From Streptomyces sp. NK15101 (GTDB taxonomy: Bacteria; Actinomycetota; Actinomycetes; Streptomycetales; Streptomycetaceae), in the NCBI RefSeq assembly GCF_020400725.1, contig NZ_JAINVG010000001.1, positions 62,001 through 126,000 on the forward strand: 64,000 bases of DNA. Direction: 5' to 3'. The position numbers were made by a program, and so were the translations under genes. Positions 1 through 9,748 of the stretch are shown here, piece by piece (position 1 is the first letter of the stretch; each line of letters opens with the position of its first letter). Under the pieces are notes generated by a model that searched no databases, was not told the origin of the DNA, and saw nothing but the letters and a program-made list of their open reading frames with translations.

Positions 1-387
1 CTTCGGGGTCGGTTTCGGGGCGACCGCGACCGACGGTTCGCCGAGGACCCTGCCGTCCGGGCCGAGGAAGGCGGGGCTGCCGCCGGGGACCATGCCGAGC
101 TCGCGGGCCCGCCGCTCCAGGGCGTCGGGGGCCGCGTAGTCGTCGACGTCCCGCTGGAGCGCCTGCTCCTCGTCGGTGAGCTCGGTGGTCTTGTCCTTGA
201 GCTCGTTCAGCTGGAAGGAGCCCTGGTTGAGGGCCGAGTTCAGCAGGAGCAGGGTGATCAGCCCGCCGCCGAGCAGGACGACGACGAGCAGGACGAAGGG
301 GGTGCGGGCGGCCGAGCTGGGCCCCGACGGCATGAGCCGGCCGAGTCGCTCGGCCCGCCCTTTGAGGGGCCCCTTCGCCGTGCTCAC
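1..387 (-). CDS. ftsL: FtsL-like cell division protein (3' end outside window)
   Basis: Short bitopic division protein of the FtsL/septum-formation-initiator type, expected to bridge FtsB/FtsQ and the septal synthase at the divisome. The visible 129 codons start at a GTG that overlaps the rsmH stop codon (GTGA), giving tight translational coupling. The protein has a basic N-terminal tail of about 30 residues, one hydrophobic segment (about residues 31-49, rich in V, L and G) and then a charged stretch with heptad-like leucines (about 55-90) that should form the periplasmic-side coiled coil. The tail then turns proline-rich and runs out of the window. The call rests on this architecture and on its place directly after rsmH and, by family knowledge, before a penicillin-binding protein gene. 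Confidence 0.82.
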   Translation of the reverse strand, partial: MSTAKGPLKGRAERLGRLMPSGPSSAARTPFVLLVVVLLGGGLITLLLLNSALNQGSFQLNELKDKTTELTDEEQALQRDVDDYAAPDALERRARELGMVPGGSPAFLGPDGRVLGEPSVAVAPKPTPK

Positions 388-1340
388 AGGACGTCTTCCC
401 GGATGCGCTCGACGCCCCGGAGCCGGGCGGGGGCGGCCCGCCGGTTCTCGGCGACCTCCTCCTCCGTGGGCAGCTCGGCGCCCCGGGTGAGCAGCTTCAG
501 CCGGGGCTGGTACTTCTCGGGGACGACCGGCAGCCCGGGCGGGGCGGTGGTCGCCGCACCGGCCGCGAAGACGCCCTTGACGATCCGGTCCTCCAGGGAC
601 TGGTACGAGAGGACGACGACCCGTCCGCCGACGGCGAGGGCCTTGACGGCCGCCGGGATGGCCTTCTCGACGCTGTCGAGCTCGTGGTTGACCTCGATGC
701 GCAGGGCCTGGAAGGTGCGCTTGGCCGGGTTGCCGCCGGTGCGCTTGGCGGCCTGCGGCAGGGCGTCCCGGATGAGCTCGACGAGCCGGGCGCTGTTGGT
801 GAAGGGCTCCTTCTCGCGCTCGCGCACGATCGCGGAGACGATCCGCTTGGCCTGCTTCTCCTCGCCGTACGCGCGCAGGATCCGGACCAGCTCGCCCGCC
901 GGGTAGGTGTTGAGGACCTCGGCCGCGCTGATGCCGGTCGTCTGGTCCATGCGCATGTCGAGCGGGGCGTCCTGGGCGTAGGCGAAGCCGCGGTCGGCCT
1001 CGTCCAGCTGCATGGAGGAGACGCCCAGGTCGAAGAGGACGCCGTCCACCTTGTCGATGCCGAGCCGGTCGAGGACCTCGGGCAGCTCGTCGTACACGGC
1101 GTGGACGAGGGTGGCCCGGTCCCCGTACGGGGCGAGCCGCTCGCCGGAGAGCCGCAGGGCCTCCTTGTCGCGGTCGAGGGCGACGAGCCGCGCCTCGGGG
1201 AACCGCTCGAGCAGGGCCTCGCTGTGGCCGCCGAGGCCCAGGGTGCAGTCGACGACGACCGCGCCGGGGCGCTGCAGTGCGGGGGCCAACATGTCCAGGC
1301 ACCGCTGGAGCATCACCGGGACGTGTCGGTCGTTGCTCAA
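384..1340 (-). CDS. rsmH: 16S rRNA (cytosine1402-N4)-methyltransferase RsmH
   Basis: Class I SAM-dependent methyltransferase that modifies C1402 in the ribosomal decoding centre; also called MraW, first gene of the division/cell-wall cluster. The protein is 318 residues, the usual length. It begins with the family-typical HVPVML segment and has the SAM-binding [15 protein letters not shown] motif at about residues 29-44, DRD after the second strand, and the conserved [10 protein letters not shown] and [15 protein letters not shown] blocks. The start is TTG, preceded by GAGAGGG at good spacing. No mraZ gene lies upstream, unlike in many bacteria. The downstream ftsL start overlaps its stop. 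Confidence 0.96.
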   Translation of the reverse strand: MSNDRHVPVMLQRCLDMLAPALQRPGAVVVDCTLGLGGHSEALLERFPEARLVALDRDKEALRLSGERLAPYGDRATLVHAVYDELPEVLDRLGIDKVDGVLFDLGVSSMQLDEADRGFAYAQDAPLDMRMDQTTGISAAEVLNTYPAGELVRILRAYGEEKQAKRIVSAIVREREKEPFTNSARLVELIRDALPQAAKRTGGNPAKRTFQALRIEVNHELDSVEKAIPAAVKALAVGGRVVVLSYQSLEDRIVKGVFAAGAATTAPPGLPVVPEKYQPRLKLLTRGAELPTEEEVAENRRAAPARLRGVERIREDVL

Positions 1341-1462
1341 TGCGCCCTCTCAGGTCCGGCGCGGAGGCACGTACCGCGGGCGGAGGCCGAGCCGGAGGTA
1401 CCGCCGCACACACGGGGGAGAAACCGCGGGAAATCGCTCGTTGTCTCCGTGAACTCCGCGTC

Positions 1463-1490
1463 ACTTTAGTCCACGGGACCCGCCGGTCAA
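1463..1490 (-). promoter_or_regulatory. probable HrdB-type promoter of rsmH-ftsL
   Basis: On the minus strand TTGACC is followed after 16 bases by TAAAGT, close to the main vegetative promoter consensus. Transcription would begin near 1456, leaving an untranslated leader of about 115 bases before the rsmH TTG start. Only the sequence match supports it. Confidence 0.5.
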
Positions 1491-1587
1491 TCAACCGACT
1501 GGCGCGTCGCCCGGCACCGGCGACCTGTCCGGACATTCCGGACGGCTCACCCGTTCGGGGGCGGAGCCGCTCATGTCTGTGGCATAG

Positions 1588-1647
1588 CTCACAACAAGGC
1601 TCATTGAGGTTCTTTGTCCCCTCTCACAACAGGCCCGGAAAGCCTGT
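1588..1647. repeat. direct repeat plus inverted repeat upstream of carbonic anhydrase
   Basis: CTCACAACAAGGC at 1588-1600 is repeated as CTCACAACAGGC at 1623-1634, 35 bases apart. The second copy runs into a perfect inverted repeat ACAGGC-7-GCCTGT at 1629-1647. The site ends 20 bases before the carbonic anhydrase start, so it could be an operator or a leader hairpin. The rest of the 326-base gap 1341-1666 holds the rsmH promoter and nothing else I can identify. Confidence 0.4.
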
Positions 1648-1666
1648 GACCATTAACGTCGGAACC

Positions 1667-2206
1667 ATGTCGACCTCCACGCACCCCTCCGCCGACGCCA
1701 TACGCACCGGCCCCACGGTCACCGACCGTCTCGTCGAGGCCAACGCCCGCTACGCGTCCGATTTCACCGACCCGGGAATGGACGCGCGGCCCGTACTGCG
1801 CGTCGCCGTCGTCGCCTGCATGGACGCCCGTCTCGACCTGCACGCGGCCCTCGGCCTCGAACTCGGCGACTGCCACACCATCCGCAACGCGGGCGGCGTG
1901 GTCACCGACGACGTGATCCGGTCGCTCACCATCAGCCAGCGCGCCCTCGGCACCCGCAGCGTGATGCTGGTGCACCACACGAACTGCGGTCTCGAATCGC
2001 TCACCGAGGACTTCCGGCACGAGCTGGAGGACGAGGTCGGCCAGCGCCCCGCCTGGGCGGTCGAGGCCTTCCGGGACGTCGACCAGGACGTCCGGCAGTC
2101 GATGCAGCGGGTGCGGACCTCCCCCTTCCTGCTGCACTCCGACGACGTCCGCGGATTCGTCTTCGACGTCACGACCGGTCTGCTGCGCGAGATCGACCCG
2201 GCGTAA
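1667..2206 (+). CDS. beta-class carbonic anhydrase
   Basis: Zinc enzyme that interconverts CO2 and bicarbonate in the cytoplasm. The 179-residue protein carries the beta-class zinc site: Cys51 within ACMDAR (C-x-D-x-R, residues 51-55) and the HHTNCG motif giving His104 and Cys107. It matches the short, mycobacterial-type branch in length. The ATG start has only a weak GGA upstream, and an in-frame reading extends further 5' without any better start. It stands alone, with a direct/inverted repeat just upstream and the MoxR operon downstream after a gap of about 110 bases. Confidence 0.9.
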   Translation: MSTSTHPSADAIRTGPTVTDRLVEANARYASDFTDPGMDARPVLRVAVVACMDARLDLHAALGLELGDCHTIRNAGGVVTDDVIRSLTISQRALGTRSVMLVHHTNCGLESLTEDFRHELEDEVGQRPAWAVEAFRDVDQDVRQSMQRVRTSPFLLHSDDVRGFVFDVTTGLLREIDPA

Positions 2207-2234
2207 ACCGTCAAACCCCGGCATTTCCCTCCCA

Positions 2235-2254
2235 CTTGTCCGCAGGCAAGTGAC
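2235..2254. repeat. CACTTG-8-CAAGTG inverted repeat before MoxR operon
   Basis: A six-base perfect inverted repeat with an eight-base centre sits between the carbonic anhydrase stop and the MoxR start. It could be a short operator for the downstream operon or a weak stem after the upstream gene. No T-run follows, so a terminator is unlikely. Confidence 0.3.
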
Positions 2255-2316
2255 ACGGCCCGGCCACGCCAACCAGAATGCCCGGACGACAGTTCCGAAA
2301 GGCCGAGGAGGGCCGG

Positions 2317-3335
<1,019 letters not shown>

Positions 3336-3336
<1 letters not shown>

Positions 3337-4691
3337 TGAGTGGCGCCACCGTGCCGGACGGACAGCGGGGCGACGAGGACGACCGGGGCGGGCTGCGGGC
3401 CGCCTTCGGCGGTCTCACCACCCGCGGCCGCTCCTTCCTCGCCGCCGGGGTGGCCGCCGCCGTCTGCGCGTACGTCCTCGGCCAGGCCGATCTGCTGCGC
3501 GTCGGGCTGCTGCTCTCCGCCCTGCCGCTGATCTGCGTCCTCGTGCTGCACCGGACCCGCTACCGGGTCGCCGCCTCCCGCCGGCTCACCCCCCAGCGGG
3601 TGGAGACCGCCACCGAGGCGCGGGTCCAGCTGCGGATGGAGAACGTCTCCAAGCTCCCCACCGGCCTCCTGATGCTCCAGGACCACGTGCCGTACATGCT
3701 GGGGCCCCGCCCCCGCTTCGTCCTCGACCGGGTCGAGGCCGGCGGGCGGCGCGAGGTGTCCTACCGGGTCCGCTCCGACCTGCGCGGCCGCTTCCCGCTG
3801 GGCCCCCTCCAGCTGCGGCTCAACGACCCCTTCGGGATGTGCGAGCTGACCCGCTCCTTCAGCGCGTACGACACCCTCACCGTCGTGCCCCGGACCGAGG
3901 CCCTCCCGCCGGTGAAGCTCTTCGGCGAGGCCTCGGGGTACGGGGACGGGCAGTCGCGCTCCCTGGCCCTCGCCGGCGACGACGACGTCATCCCGCGCAC
4001 CTACCGCCACGGCGACGACCTGCGCCGGGTCCACTGGCGTTCCACCGCCCGCTACGGCGAGCTGATGGTCCGCCGCGAGGAGCTGCCCCAGCGGGCCCGC
4101 TGCACCGTCCTCCTCGACACCCGCCGGATCGCCTTCCAGGGCGCGGGCCCCGACTCCGCCTTCGAATGGGCGGTCTCCGGCACCGCCTCCGCGCTCGTCC
4201 ACATGCTGGAGCGCGGCTACGCGGTCCGGCTGCTCACCGACACCGGCAGCGCGATCCCCGGCGAGGGCGCCGAGGGCTTCGCCGGCCCGGCGCAGGACTC
4301 GGCCGAGGCGGCCGGTCTGATGATGGACACCCTCGCGGTCGTCGACCACTCCGAGGGGGCCGGCCTCTCCCGCGCCTCCGACGTGCTGCGCGGCGGCGGC
4401 GACGGGCTGCTCATCGCCTTCCTCGGCGACCTCGACGAGGAACAGGCGGCCCTCGCCGCCCGGATGCGCGGGCGGGCCGGCGCGGCCGTCGCCTTCGTCC
4501 TGGACTCCGGCGCCTGGCTCACCGGCGGCGCGGTCGCCGGAGCGGTCGAGGACCGGGTGCGGCAGCTCCGGGAAGCTGGCTGGACTGCCCTCGCCGTGCC
4601 GCCCGGCGCCTCGCTCGCCGACCTGTGGCAGCAGGCTGCCGGACTCCGTCCGGAGACCGCCGCCGCCGACACCTACGGAGGATGGTCATGA
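3336..4691 (+). CDS. DUF58 domain membrane-associated protein
   Basis: Partner protein of MoxR ATPases, of unknown biochemical role. The 451-residue protein has two adjacent hydrophobic segments near residues 35-75, then a large soluble part with the DUF58 signature around PRTYRHGDDLRRVHWRSTAR (residues about 217-236) and a von Willebrand A-like fold expected after it. The start ATG shares a base with the MoxR stop (TGATG) and its own stop overlaps the next start (ATGA), so all three genes are translationally coupled. MoxR-DUF58-transglutaminase is a widespread cassette and the assignment rests on both motif and context. Confidence 0.9.
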
Positions 4692-7078
4692 GCGGCCTCA
4701 CACGGCTGACGCTCGCTTCCTGGGGTGCCACCCTGATGGCGGCCGGGGCGCTGCTCCCCCTGGTGAAGCCGGCGACCTGGATCTTCACGGCGGCCTTCGT
4801 CCTCGCCCTGGTGAGCGGGGTGGGCATGCTGGCGCGGCGGGTGCCGCTGGCCCGGCCGCTGACCCTCCTCGCCCAGACCGTCACCGTGCTCCTCGCGCTG
4901 ACCCTGTTCTTCGCCCGCGAGCAGGCCGTCCTCTGGCTCGTCCCCGGCCCCGAGGTCTTCGCGCACGGCGTCGAGCTGTTCCGGGCGGGCGCCGCGGACG
5001 TCGGCCGGTACGCGATCCCCGCGCCCGACACCGAGGGCATCCGGCTCATGCTGGTCGGCGGCGTCGTCGCGATCGGGCTCCTGGTGGACGCCCTCGCGGC
5101 CACCTTCCGCAAGGCGGCCCCGGCCGGTCTGCCGCTGCTCGCCCTGTACTCGGTGGCCGCCGGGCTCTCCGGCGGCGGCGCGGGCTGGCTCTGGTTCCTC
5201 CTCGCGGCCTCCGGCTATCTGCTGCTGCTCCTCGCCGAGGGCCGTGACCGGCTCTCCCAGTGGGGACGGGTCTTCGGCGGCGCCCAGCGCTCCGGACGCC
5301 CCGGCTCGACCGTCGCCGCCGGCGGCTCCGCCTTCGCCCCGGTCCGCACCGGCCGCCGGATCGGCGCCGTCGCCATGGGCGTCGCGCTGGTGGCGCCGCT
5401 CGCGCTGCCGGGCTTCTCCGGCGGTCTCTTCGGCGGCGACGGCGAGGGGGGCGGGGGCGCCGGCAAGGGCGGCACGATCTCCGCCGTGAACCCCCTGGTC
5501 TCCCTCCAGAACAACCTGCGCCAGCCGGAGGACCGGGAGGTCATCCGCTACCGGACCAACGCCCGCGACACCAGCGGCATGTACCTGCGGCTCGTCGCGC
5601 TCGACCAGTTCGACGGCACCTCGTGGAAGTCCTCGGTCCGCCCGATCGAGGACGTGCCCGAGCAGCTGCCCTGGCCGGAGGGCCTCTCCCAGAGCGTCAA
5701 GATCACCGAGGTGACCGGCAACTTCGTCGCCTCCGAGGCGTACGAGCAGAAGTGGCTGCCCATGCCGTACCCGGCCGGCCGGGTCGACATCGACGGCCGC
5801 TGGCGGTACGAGCCGGCCGGCCGGATGCTCGTCGGCGACGACAAGCAGACCACCAAGGGCGCCCGCTACCAGGTCGCCAGCCTGGACGTGCAGCCGACGG
5901 CCGAGCAGCTGGCCGGCTCCGGACCCGCCCCGGAGAAGCTGCGCCGCGAGTACACCAAGGTGCCCACGACGCTGCCCGCCGACGTGAGGGCGACGGCCCT
6001 GTCGGTCACCAAGGGCGCGCGCAACGACTACGAGAAGGCTGTGAAGCTGCAGGACTGGTTCGCCCGGGACGGCGGCTTCCGCTACGACGTCGACGTCGTG
6101 TCCGGCACCGGCGTGCAGGCGATCTCCCGCTTCCTGAAGGACAAGGAGGGCTTCTGCGTCCACTTCTCCTTCTCCATGGCGGCGATGGCCCGCTCGCTCG
6201 GCATCCCGGCCCGCGTGGCCGTGGGCTTCATGCCGGGCACGACCCAGACCGACGGATCGGTCTCCGTCGGCATCCGGGACGCGCACGCCTGGCCCGAGCT
6301 GTACTTCGAGGGCGCCGGCTGGACCCGGTTCGAGCCGACCCCCTCGCGGGGCTCCACCCCCTCGTACACCCGGGAGAGCACGCCCTCGGGCACGGCCACC
6401 GGGCCCGCCCGGCCGCAGCAGAGCGCCTCGGCGCAGCCGTCCGCCGCGCCCAGCGCCTCGGCGGGCTGCACCCCGCAGGAGCGGAAGCTCGGTGACTGCG
6501 GACCGGACGAGGCGGTGGCCGGCGCGTCCTCGGACGGCTCGGGCCCCGACCCCCTGACGGTGACGCTGCTGTCCCTCGCGGCCGTGCTCCTCCTCTCCGT
6601 CCCCTTCCTCCCGCTGCTCTGGCGGACCCGGGTACGGGCCCGGCGGCTCGGCTCGGACGCCCTCGCGGTCTGGGAGGAGATCAACGACACCGCCTGGGAC
6701 TACGGCGTCGAGCCGGACGACTCGCTGACGCCGAGGAAGTCGGCGGCGCGGATGGTCCGCCTGGGCGAGCTGCGGGGCGAGTCCGCGGACGCGGTGCACC
6801 GGGTGGCGCGGGCGGTGGAGGAGGTGCTGTACGCGCCCCGGCCGCAGCCCGTCGCGGGCTTGGCCGCCGAGGCGGCGCGGGTCCGGGCCGGGTTCCACGC
6901 GGGCGCCGGCCGGCGCGGTCGGCTCCGCGTCCTTCTGGCGCCCCGCTCGGCCGCCCGGCTCCGCTGGACGGCCTCGGCCCGCTGGGCGTCCACGGCGGCC
7001 CGCTGGTCGGGGCGTGCGGAGGCCTTGAGGACGCGGGCGTGGGGTCTCCTCCGCCGGGGGCCACGCGAGGCGAACTGA
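4688..7078 (+). CDS. TgpA-type transmembrane transglutaminase-like protein
   Basis: Large membrane protein (796 residues) with a periplasm-facing transglutaminase/protease-like domain. The first 220 residues hold five or six hydrophobic helices. The core domain shows the catalytic cysteine in KEGFCVHFSFSMA (Cys about 490) and the histidine in RDAHAWPELY (about 533), followed by the WTRFEPTPS strand. A proline/serine-rich linker, one more membrane helix (about 625-645) and a cytoplasmic DUF4129-like tail complete the architecture. GGAGG lies six bases before the chosen ATG; an earlier ATG at 4682 is less well placed. Probable role: envelope protein remodelling together with the MoxR and DUF58 partners; substrate unknown. 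Confidence 0.88.
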   Translation: MSGLTRLTLASWGATLMAAGALLPLVKPATWIFTAAFVLALVSGVGMLARRVPLARPLTLLAQTVTVLLALTLFFAREQAVLWLVPGPEVFAHGVELFRAGAADVGRYAIPAPDTEGIRLMLVGGVVAIGLLVDALAATFRKAAPAGLPLLALYSVAAGLSGGGAGWLWFLLAASGYLLLLLAEGRDRLSQWGRVFGGAQRSGRPGSTVAAGGSAFAPVRTGRRIGAVAMGVALVAPLALPGFSGGLFGGDGEGGGGAGKGGTISAVNPLVSLQNNLRQPEDREVIRYRTNARDTSGMYLRLVALDQFDGTSWKSSVRPIEDVPEQLPWPEGLSQSVKITEVTGNFVASEAYEQKWLPMPYPAGRVDIDGRWRYEPAGRMLVGDDKQTTKGARYQVASLDVQPTAEQLAGSGPAPEKLRREYTKVPTTLPADVRATALSVTKGARNDYEKAVKLQDWFARDGGFRYDVDVVSGTGVQAISRFLKDKEGFCVHFSFSMAAMARSLGIPARVAVGFMPGTTQTDGSVSVGIRDAHAWPELYFEGAGWTRFEPTPSRGSTPSYTRESTPSGTATGPARPQQSASAQPSAAPSASAGCTPQERKLGDCGPDEAVAGASSDGSGPDPLTVTLLSLAAVLLLSVPFLPLLWRTRVRARRLGSDALAVWEEINDTAWDYGVEPDDSLTPRKSAARMVRLGELRGESADAVHRVARAVEEVLYAPRPQPVAGLAAEAARVRAGFHAGAGRRGRLRVLLAPRSAARLRWTASARWASTAARWSGRAEALRTRAWGLLRRGPREAN

Positions 7079-7130
7079 CGCTGCCGCTTCCTGAGCCCCT
7101 GCCCTTCCGGGGCGGGGGCCACCCCCACCG

Positions 7131-7376
7131 TTGTGGGCGGTCGTTCCGCCGGGGCAAGGGGGTCCCCCCTGCTCGAGCGGAGCCGAGAGCTCGGGGGAGG
7201 GTGGGCACAACGGAACGGCGCCCCTTGCCGGGCCCAGGCTCCCGCGCCCTGACCCGCACCGGACGTGCGCCGCCCCTTGCGGTGCGGGTCCAGGCGCGGA
7301 ACGCGGAGGCGCCGCTGAAGGGCGCCGTCCCGTGTGCCCACCCGTCCCGCCCCAGCGGGACGACTGCCCACACGGG
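7131..7376. repeat. long inverted-repeat element, copy A (with nested repeat)
   Basis: Non-coding element filling most of the 461-base gap between two convergent genes. A left arm (from 7131, TTGTGGGCGGTCGTTCCG) and a right arm (ending ACTGCCCACACGGG at about 7376) are inverted copies of each other, and a central stem GACCCGCACCG / CGGTGCGGGTC lies between them. The left arm is interrupted after GTTCCGCCGGGGC by a second, GC-rich repeat (about 7157-7199) built around GCTCGAGCGGAGCCGAGAGC. Related copies occur at 22.7 and 44.0 kb. A short echo of the right end (GCCCACACGGGCGG) follows at about 7387. The remaining bases to 7539 show nothing else. Confidence 0.8.
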
Positions 7377-7539
7377 CGGAAGCGCGGCCCACACGGGCGG
7401 GGGCGGGGAACCGCCCAGGAGGGCGCGGCCCGCGCGGGGCGTGGGCTGGAATGGCGCGAGCCCCGCAGGGGAGGCGCCGGGGGCGCCGTTCCTGCGGGGC
7501 TCGGTCGGTTTCGGGGGCGGGGCTACCGCTCGGGCGCCG

Positions 7540-7944
7540 TCAGTGGCCGCCGCCCTGCTGCTCGTCGCGGCGGCGCTGCCACCGTTCCTCGATCCGGTTC
7601 ATCATGGAGCGTCGCTGCCGGGTCTGACGGCCACCGGCCGCCATCCCGCCCCTGGCCCGCTGCTCACCCGGCTTCGGCGCCTTGCGCCATCCGGTGACCG
7701 CCAGGACCGCGCAGCCCAGCATGACGAGGAATCCCACCACGCTGATCCAGATCTGCTGTGCGACCATTCCGGCCATGAGGAGCGCGATACCCACCAGGAA
7801 GCCGGCGACTGCCTGGTAGACCCGTCGCCGGGTGTACGTACGCAGTCCGCTTCCCTCGAGCGCTGTCGCGAACTTGGGATCTTCGGCGTACAGCGCTCGC
7901 TCCATCTGCTCGAGCATTCGCTGCTCGTGCTCCGAGAGCGGCAC
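7540..7944 (-). CDS. DUF3040 domain membrane protein
   Basis: Small actinobacterial membrane protein (134 residues) of unknown function. It starts with the DUF3040 signature PLSEHEQRMLEQMERALYAEDPKFA and has two adjacent membrane helices at about residues 43-86, followed by a basic, glutamine- and arginine-rich tail. The GTG start is preceded by AGGAGG at about six bases. In mycobacteria a DUF3040 gene (Rv2169c) also lies a few genes from rsmH, so the position is conserved. It is transcribed alone, converging on the TgpA operon with repeat copy A between them. Confidence 0.9.
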   Translation of the reverse strand: MPLSEHEQRMLEQMERALYAEDPKFATALEGSGLRTYTRRRVYQAVAGFLVGIALLMAGMVAQQIWISVVGFLVMLGCAVLAVTGWRKAPKPGEQRARGGMAAGGRQTRQRRSMMNRIEERWQRRRDEQQGGGH

Positions 7945-8214
7945 GGAGTCCTCCTAGTCGTCGGTCGCGGGGGCGACCGGTTTGCGGCCCTTTCAGGATA
8001 GGCAGGGAATCGCCCCCGTGAAACCCGCCCTCAATGCCGAATAGCCAATCCGGGCCGCCATGCGGATCGGTTGCTGAGGCGTTGATTCCCCAGCCCCTTC
8101 CCCGTCATGCCGGATGGTGTCCCCCGATCATACGGGGCGGAGCCCTTCATCGGGCGGGCTGTGGCGTACTCCATGGAGCGCCGGGCTCGGGCCGCCGGAC
8201 GAGTGGGGTCCCGC

Positions 8215-9003
8215 TCAGGTCCGCTTCTCGCCGAGAAGGTGCAGCTGGGTGGCGATGGCCTGGAAGGAGGGCAGCTCCGCGGCGGCCGCCTCCAGCTTGA
8301 GCAGGGCCTCCGCGGCGCCGGGCTCGGTGTCGACGAGGGCGCCGGGGACCAGGTCGGCGAAGACCCGGACGCCGTGCACGGCACCGACCGTGAGTCCGGC
8401 CCCGTCGGCGAGCCCGGTGAGCTGCTCGGCGGTGAAGCGCCGGGGCACGGGGTCGCCGGCGCCCCAGCGGCCCGCGGGGTCGTCGAGCGCGTGCCGGGCC
8501 TCGGTGAAGTGGCCGGCGAGGGCGCGGGCCAGGACGGCGCCGCCGACCCCGGCGGCGAGCAGGCTGAGGCTGCCGGCGGGGCGGAGCGCCGCGGCGGCGT
8601 TCCGCACGCCCTCGGCGGGGTCGTCGACGTACTCCAGGACGCCGTGGCAGAGCACGGTGTCGTACTCCTCGCGCCCGACCACGTCGAAGAGGCCGCGGAT
8701 GTCGCCCTGGACGCCGGTGACGAGGTCGGCGACGCCGGCCTCGGCGGCCCGGCGCCCCAGCGCGAAGAGCGCGTTGGGGCTGGGGTCGACGACGGTGACC
8801 CGGTGGCCGAGGCGGGCCACCGGCACCGCGAAGTTCCCGGAGCCGCCGCCCGTGTCGAGGACGTCGAGGCTGTCCTTCCCGGTCGCCTCGACCCGGCGGT
8901 CCAGGGCGTCTTTGAGGACGTCCCAGACGACGGCGGTACGCAGGGAGGCGCGCGACGGACGCGACGACGCCTCTCGACCGAAGACAGGGGAAGGGTCCGG
9001 CAC
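8215..9003 (-). CDS. class I SAM-dependent methyltransferase
   Basis: Rossmann-fold methyltransferase of 262 residues; substrate unknown. SAM-binding motif I is LDVLDTGGGSGNFAVPVA (about residues 46-63), followed by the acidic VVDPSP at the end of strand 2 and the GDIRG and CHGVLEYVDD segments typical of UbiE/CmoM-like enzymes that act on small molecules or RNA. The start is GTG with GAGGAG nine bases upstream. It lies 67 bases after the HEPN gene and is read in the same direction, so the two may share a transcript. The 270 bases between this gene's end and the DUF3040 start hold no gene or strong signal. Confidence 0.88.
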   Translation of the reverse strand: MPDPSPVFGREASSRPSRASLRTAVVWDVLKDALDRRVEATGKDSLDVLDTGGGSGNFAVPVARLGHRVTVVDPSPNALFALGRRAAEAGVADLVTGVQGDIRGLFDVVGREEYDTVLCHGVLEYVDDPAEGVRNAAAALRPAGSLSLLAAGVGGAVLARALAGHFTEARHALDDPAGRWGAGDPVPRRFTAEQLTGLADGAGLTVGAVHGVRVFADLVPGALVDTEPGAAEALLKLEAAAAELPSFQAIATQLHLLGEKRT

Positions 9004-9070
9004 GGCTGTTGACTCCTCGGTGACGGGTACGGACGCTCCCCACCCTATGGCCTCGCCCCCGCCTTTCGGA

Positions 9071-9586
9071 TCATCCTCCGGTCTCGTCGGTCCCGGGCCC
9101 GCGGGGCTGCACGGGCCGGAGGGCGAGCAGGCGCTCGACCAGGCGCAGGAAGTGCGCGGCGTCCCTGAGCAGGTCGTCGGCCTCGCGCGGGGTGGCCGCG
9201 CTGCTGATGCCGGCCTCGGCGCGGGCCCGGCGCTGGGCGCCGGCGGCGAAGAGGGCGCTCCATTCGGTCAGCTCGGGCGCCAGCTCGGCGAGGAGCTCCC
9301 AGGCGCTCCGTATCCGCTGCCGGCGGAGGCCGGTCTCGGGCCTGCCCCGGGCGGCGAGCACGGCGGCCGCGGCGCGCAGGGCGGCGAGGTGGGCGGTGGC
9401 GTACCGCTCGTGGGGGCGGTCGAGGGCGGCGGCCTCGGCGAGTCCGGCGCGGGACTTGGCGAGGAGGTCGAGGGCGGCGGGCGGGGCGGCGGAGCGGCGC
9501 GGGACGGGGTGGATGTCGGATGCGGGCCCCGTCTCCGCGGGGATGGGACGGCGGCGGGGCGTGGCTGCTGCGGAAGGACCGGCCAT
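9071..9586 (-). CDS. SAV_6107-type HEPN domain protein
   Basis: All-helical 171-residue protein that I recognise as the SAV_6107-like HEPN family of Streptomyces. HEPN domains are often RNA-binding or RNA-cleaving; the usual active-site pattern is R-x4-6-H, and here RYATAH fits R-x4-H at about residues 61-66. The N-terminus (about 35 residues) is proline- and arginine-rich and looks disordered. The ATG is preceded by AGGAGG at six bases. There is no adjacent nucleotidyltransferase as in HEPN/MNT toxin pairs. It is divergent from the ABC/YhgE operon, sharing a 162-base promoter region with it. Whether it is catalytically active cannot be told from sequence. Confidence 0.8.
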   Translation of the reverse strand: MAGPSAAATPRRRPIPAETGPASDIHPVPRRSAAPPAALDLLAKSRAGLAEAAALDRPHERYATAHLAALRAAAAVLAARGRPETGLRRQRIRSAWELLAELAPELTEWSALFAAGAQRRARAEAGISSAATPREADDLLRDAAHFLRLVERLLALRPVQPRGPGTDETGG

Positions 9587-9668
9587 GTCGAGCCTCCTGT
9601 CGTCGCGTGACGGCGCTGTGGCCGTATGTGTTCATCGTGCCGTGCCCCACTGACAATCGCGCTGACCT

Positions 9669-9687
9669 GGGGTTTTGCCTGAACCCC
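9669..9687. repeat. GGGGTT-7-AACCCC inverted repeat in divergent promoter region
   Basis: A perfect six-base inverted repeat lies between the HEPN gene and the ABC/YhgE operon, 15 bases from the large TetR operator palindrome. It could be a second operator half or part of the divergent HEPN promoter. Confidence 0.3.
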
Positions 9688-9701
9688 AACTCGGGGGTAA
9701 C

Positions 9702-9727
9702 TTTTGAACTGACTGGTCAGTTCAAAA
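9702..9727. promoter_or_regulatory. TetR-family operator (12-2-12 palindrome)
   Basis: Perfect palindrome: arms TTTTGAACTGAC and GTCAGTTCAAAA around a two-base centre. The inner ACTGAC-TG-GTCAGT part is a common TetR operator type for YhgE/Pip operons. It ends 21 bases before the operon's GTG start, and the operon's last gene encodes a TetR repressor, so autoregulation is very likely. Confidence 0.85.
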
Positions 9728-9748
9728 ACGGGAATGGGGGGTGAGTCC

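Noticed and set aside
1341..1666. missing or hidden mraZ gene between rsmH and carbonic anhydrase
   Set aside because: No frame in this gap encodes the MraZ/AbrB-like repeats; the gap holds a promoter and repeats only.
4673..7210. 845-codon open frame on the minus strand
   Set aside because: It is the antisense shadow of the transglutaminase gene in high-GC DNA: composition is Arg/Gly/Ala-rich with no motif, and the plus-strand gene has clear domains and a ribosome site.
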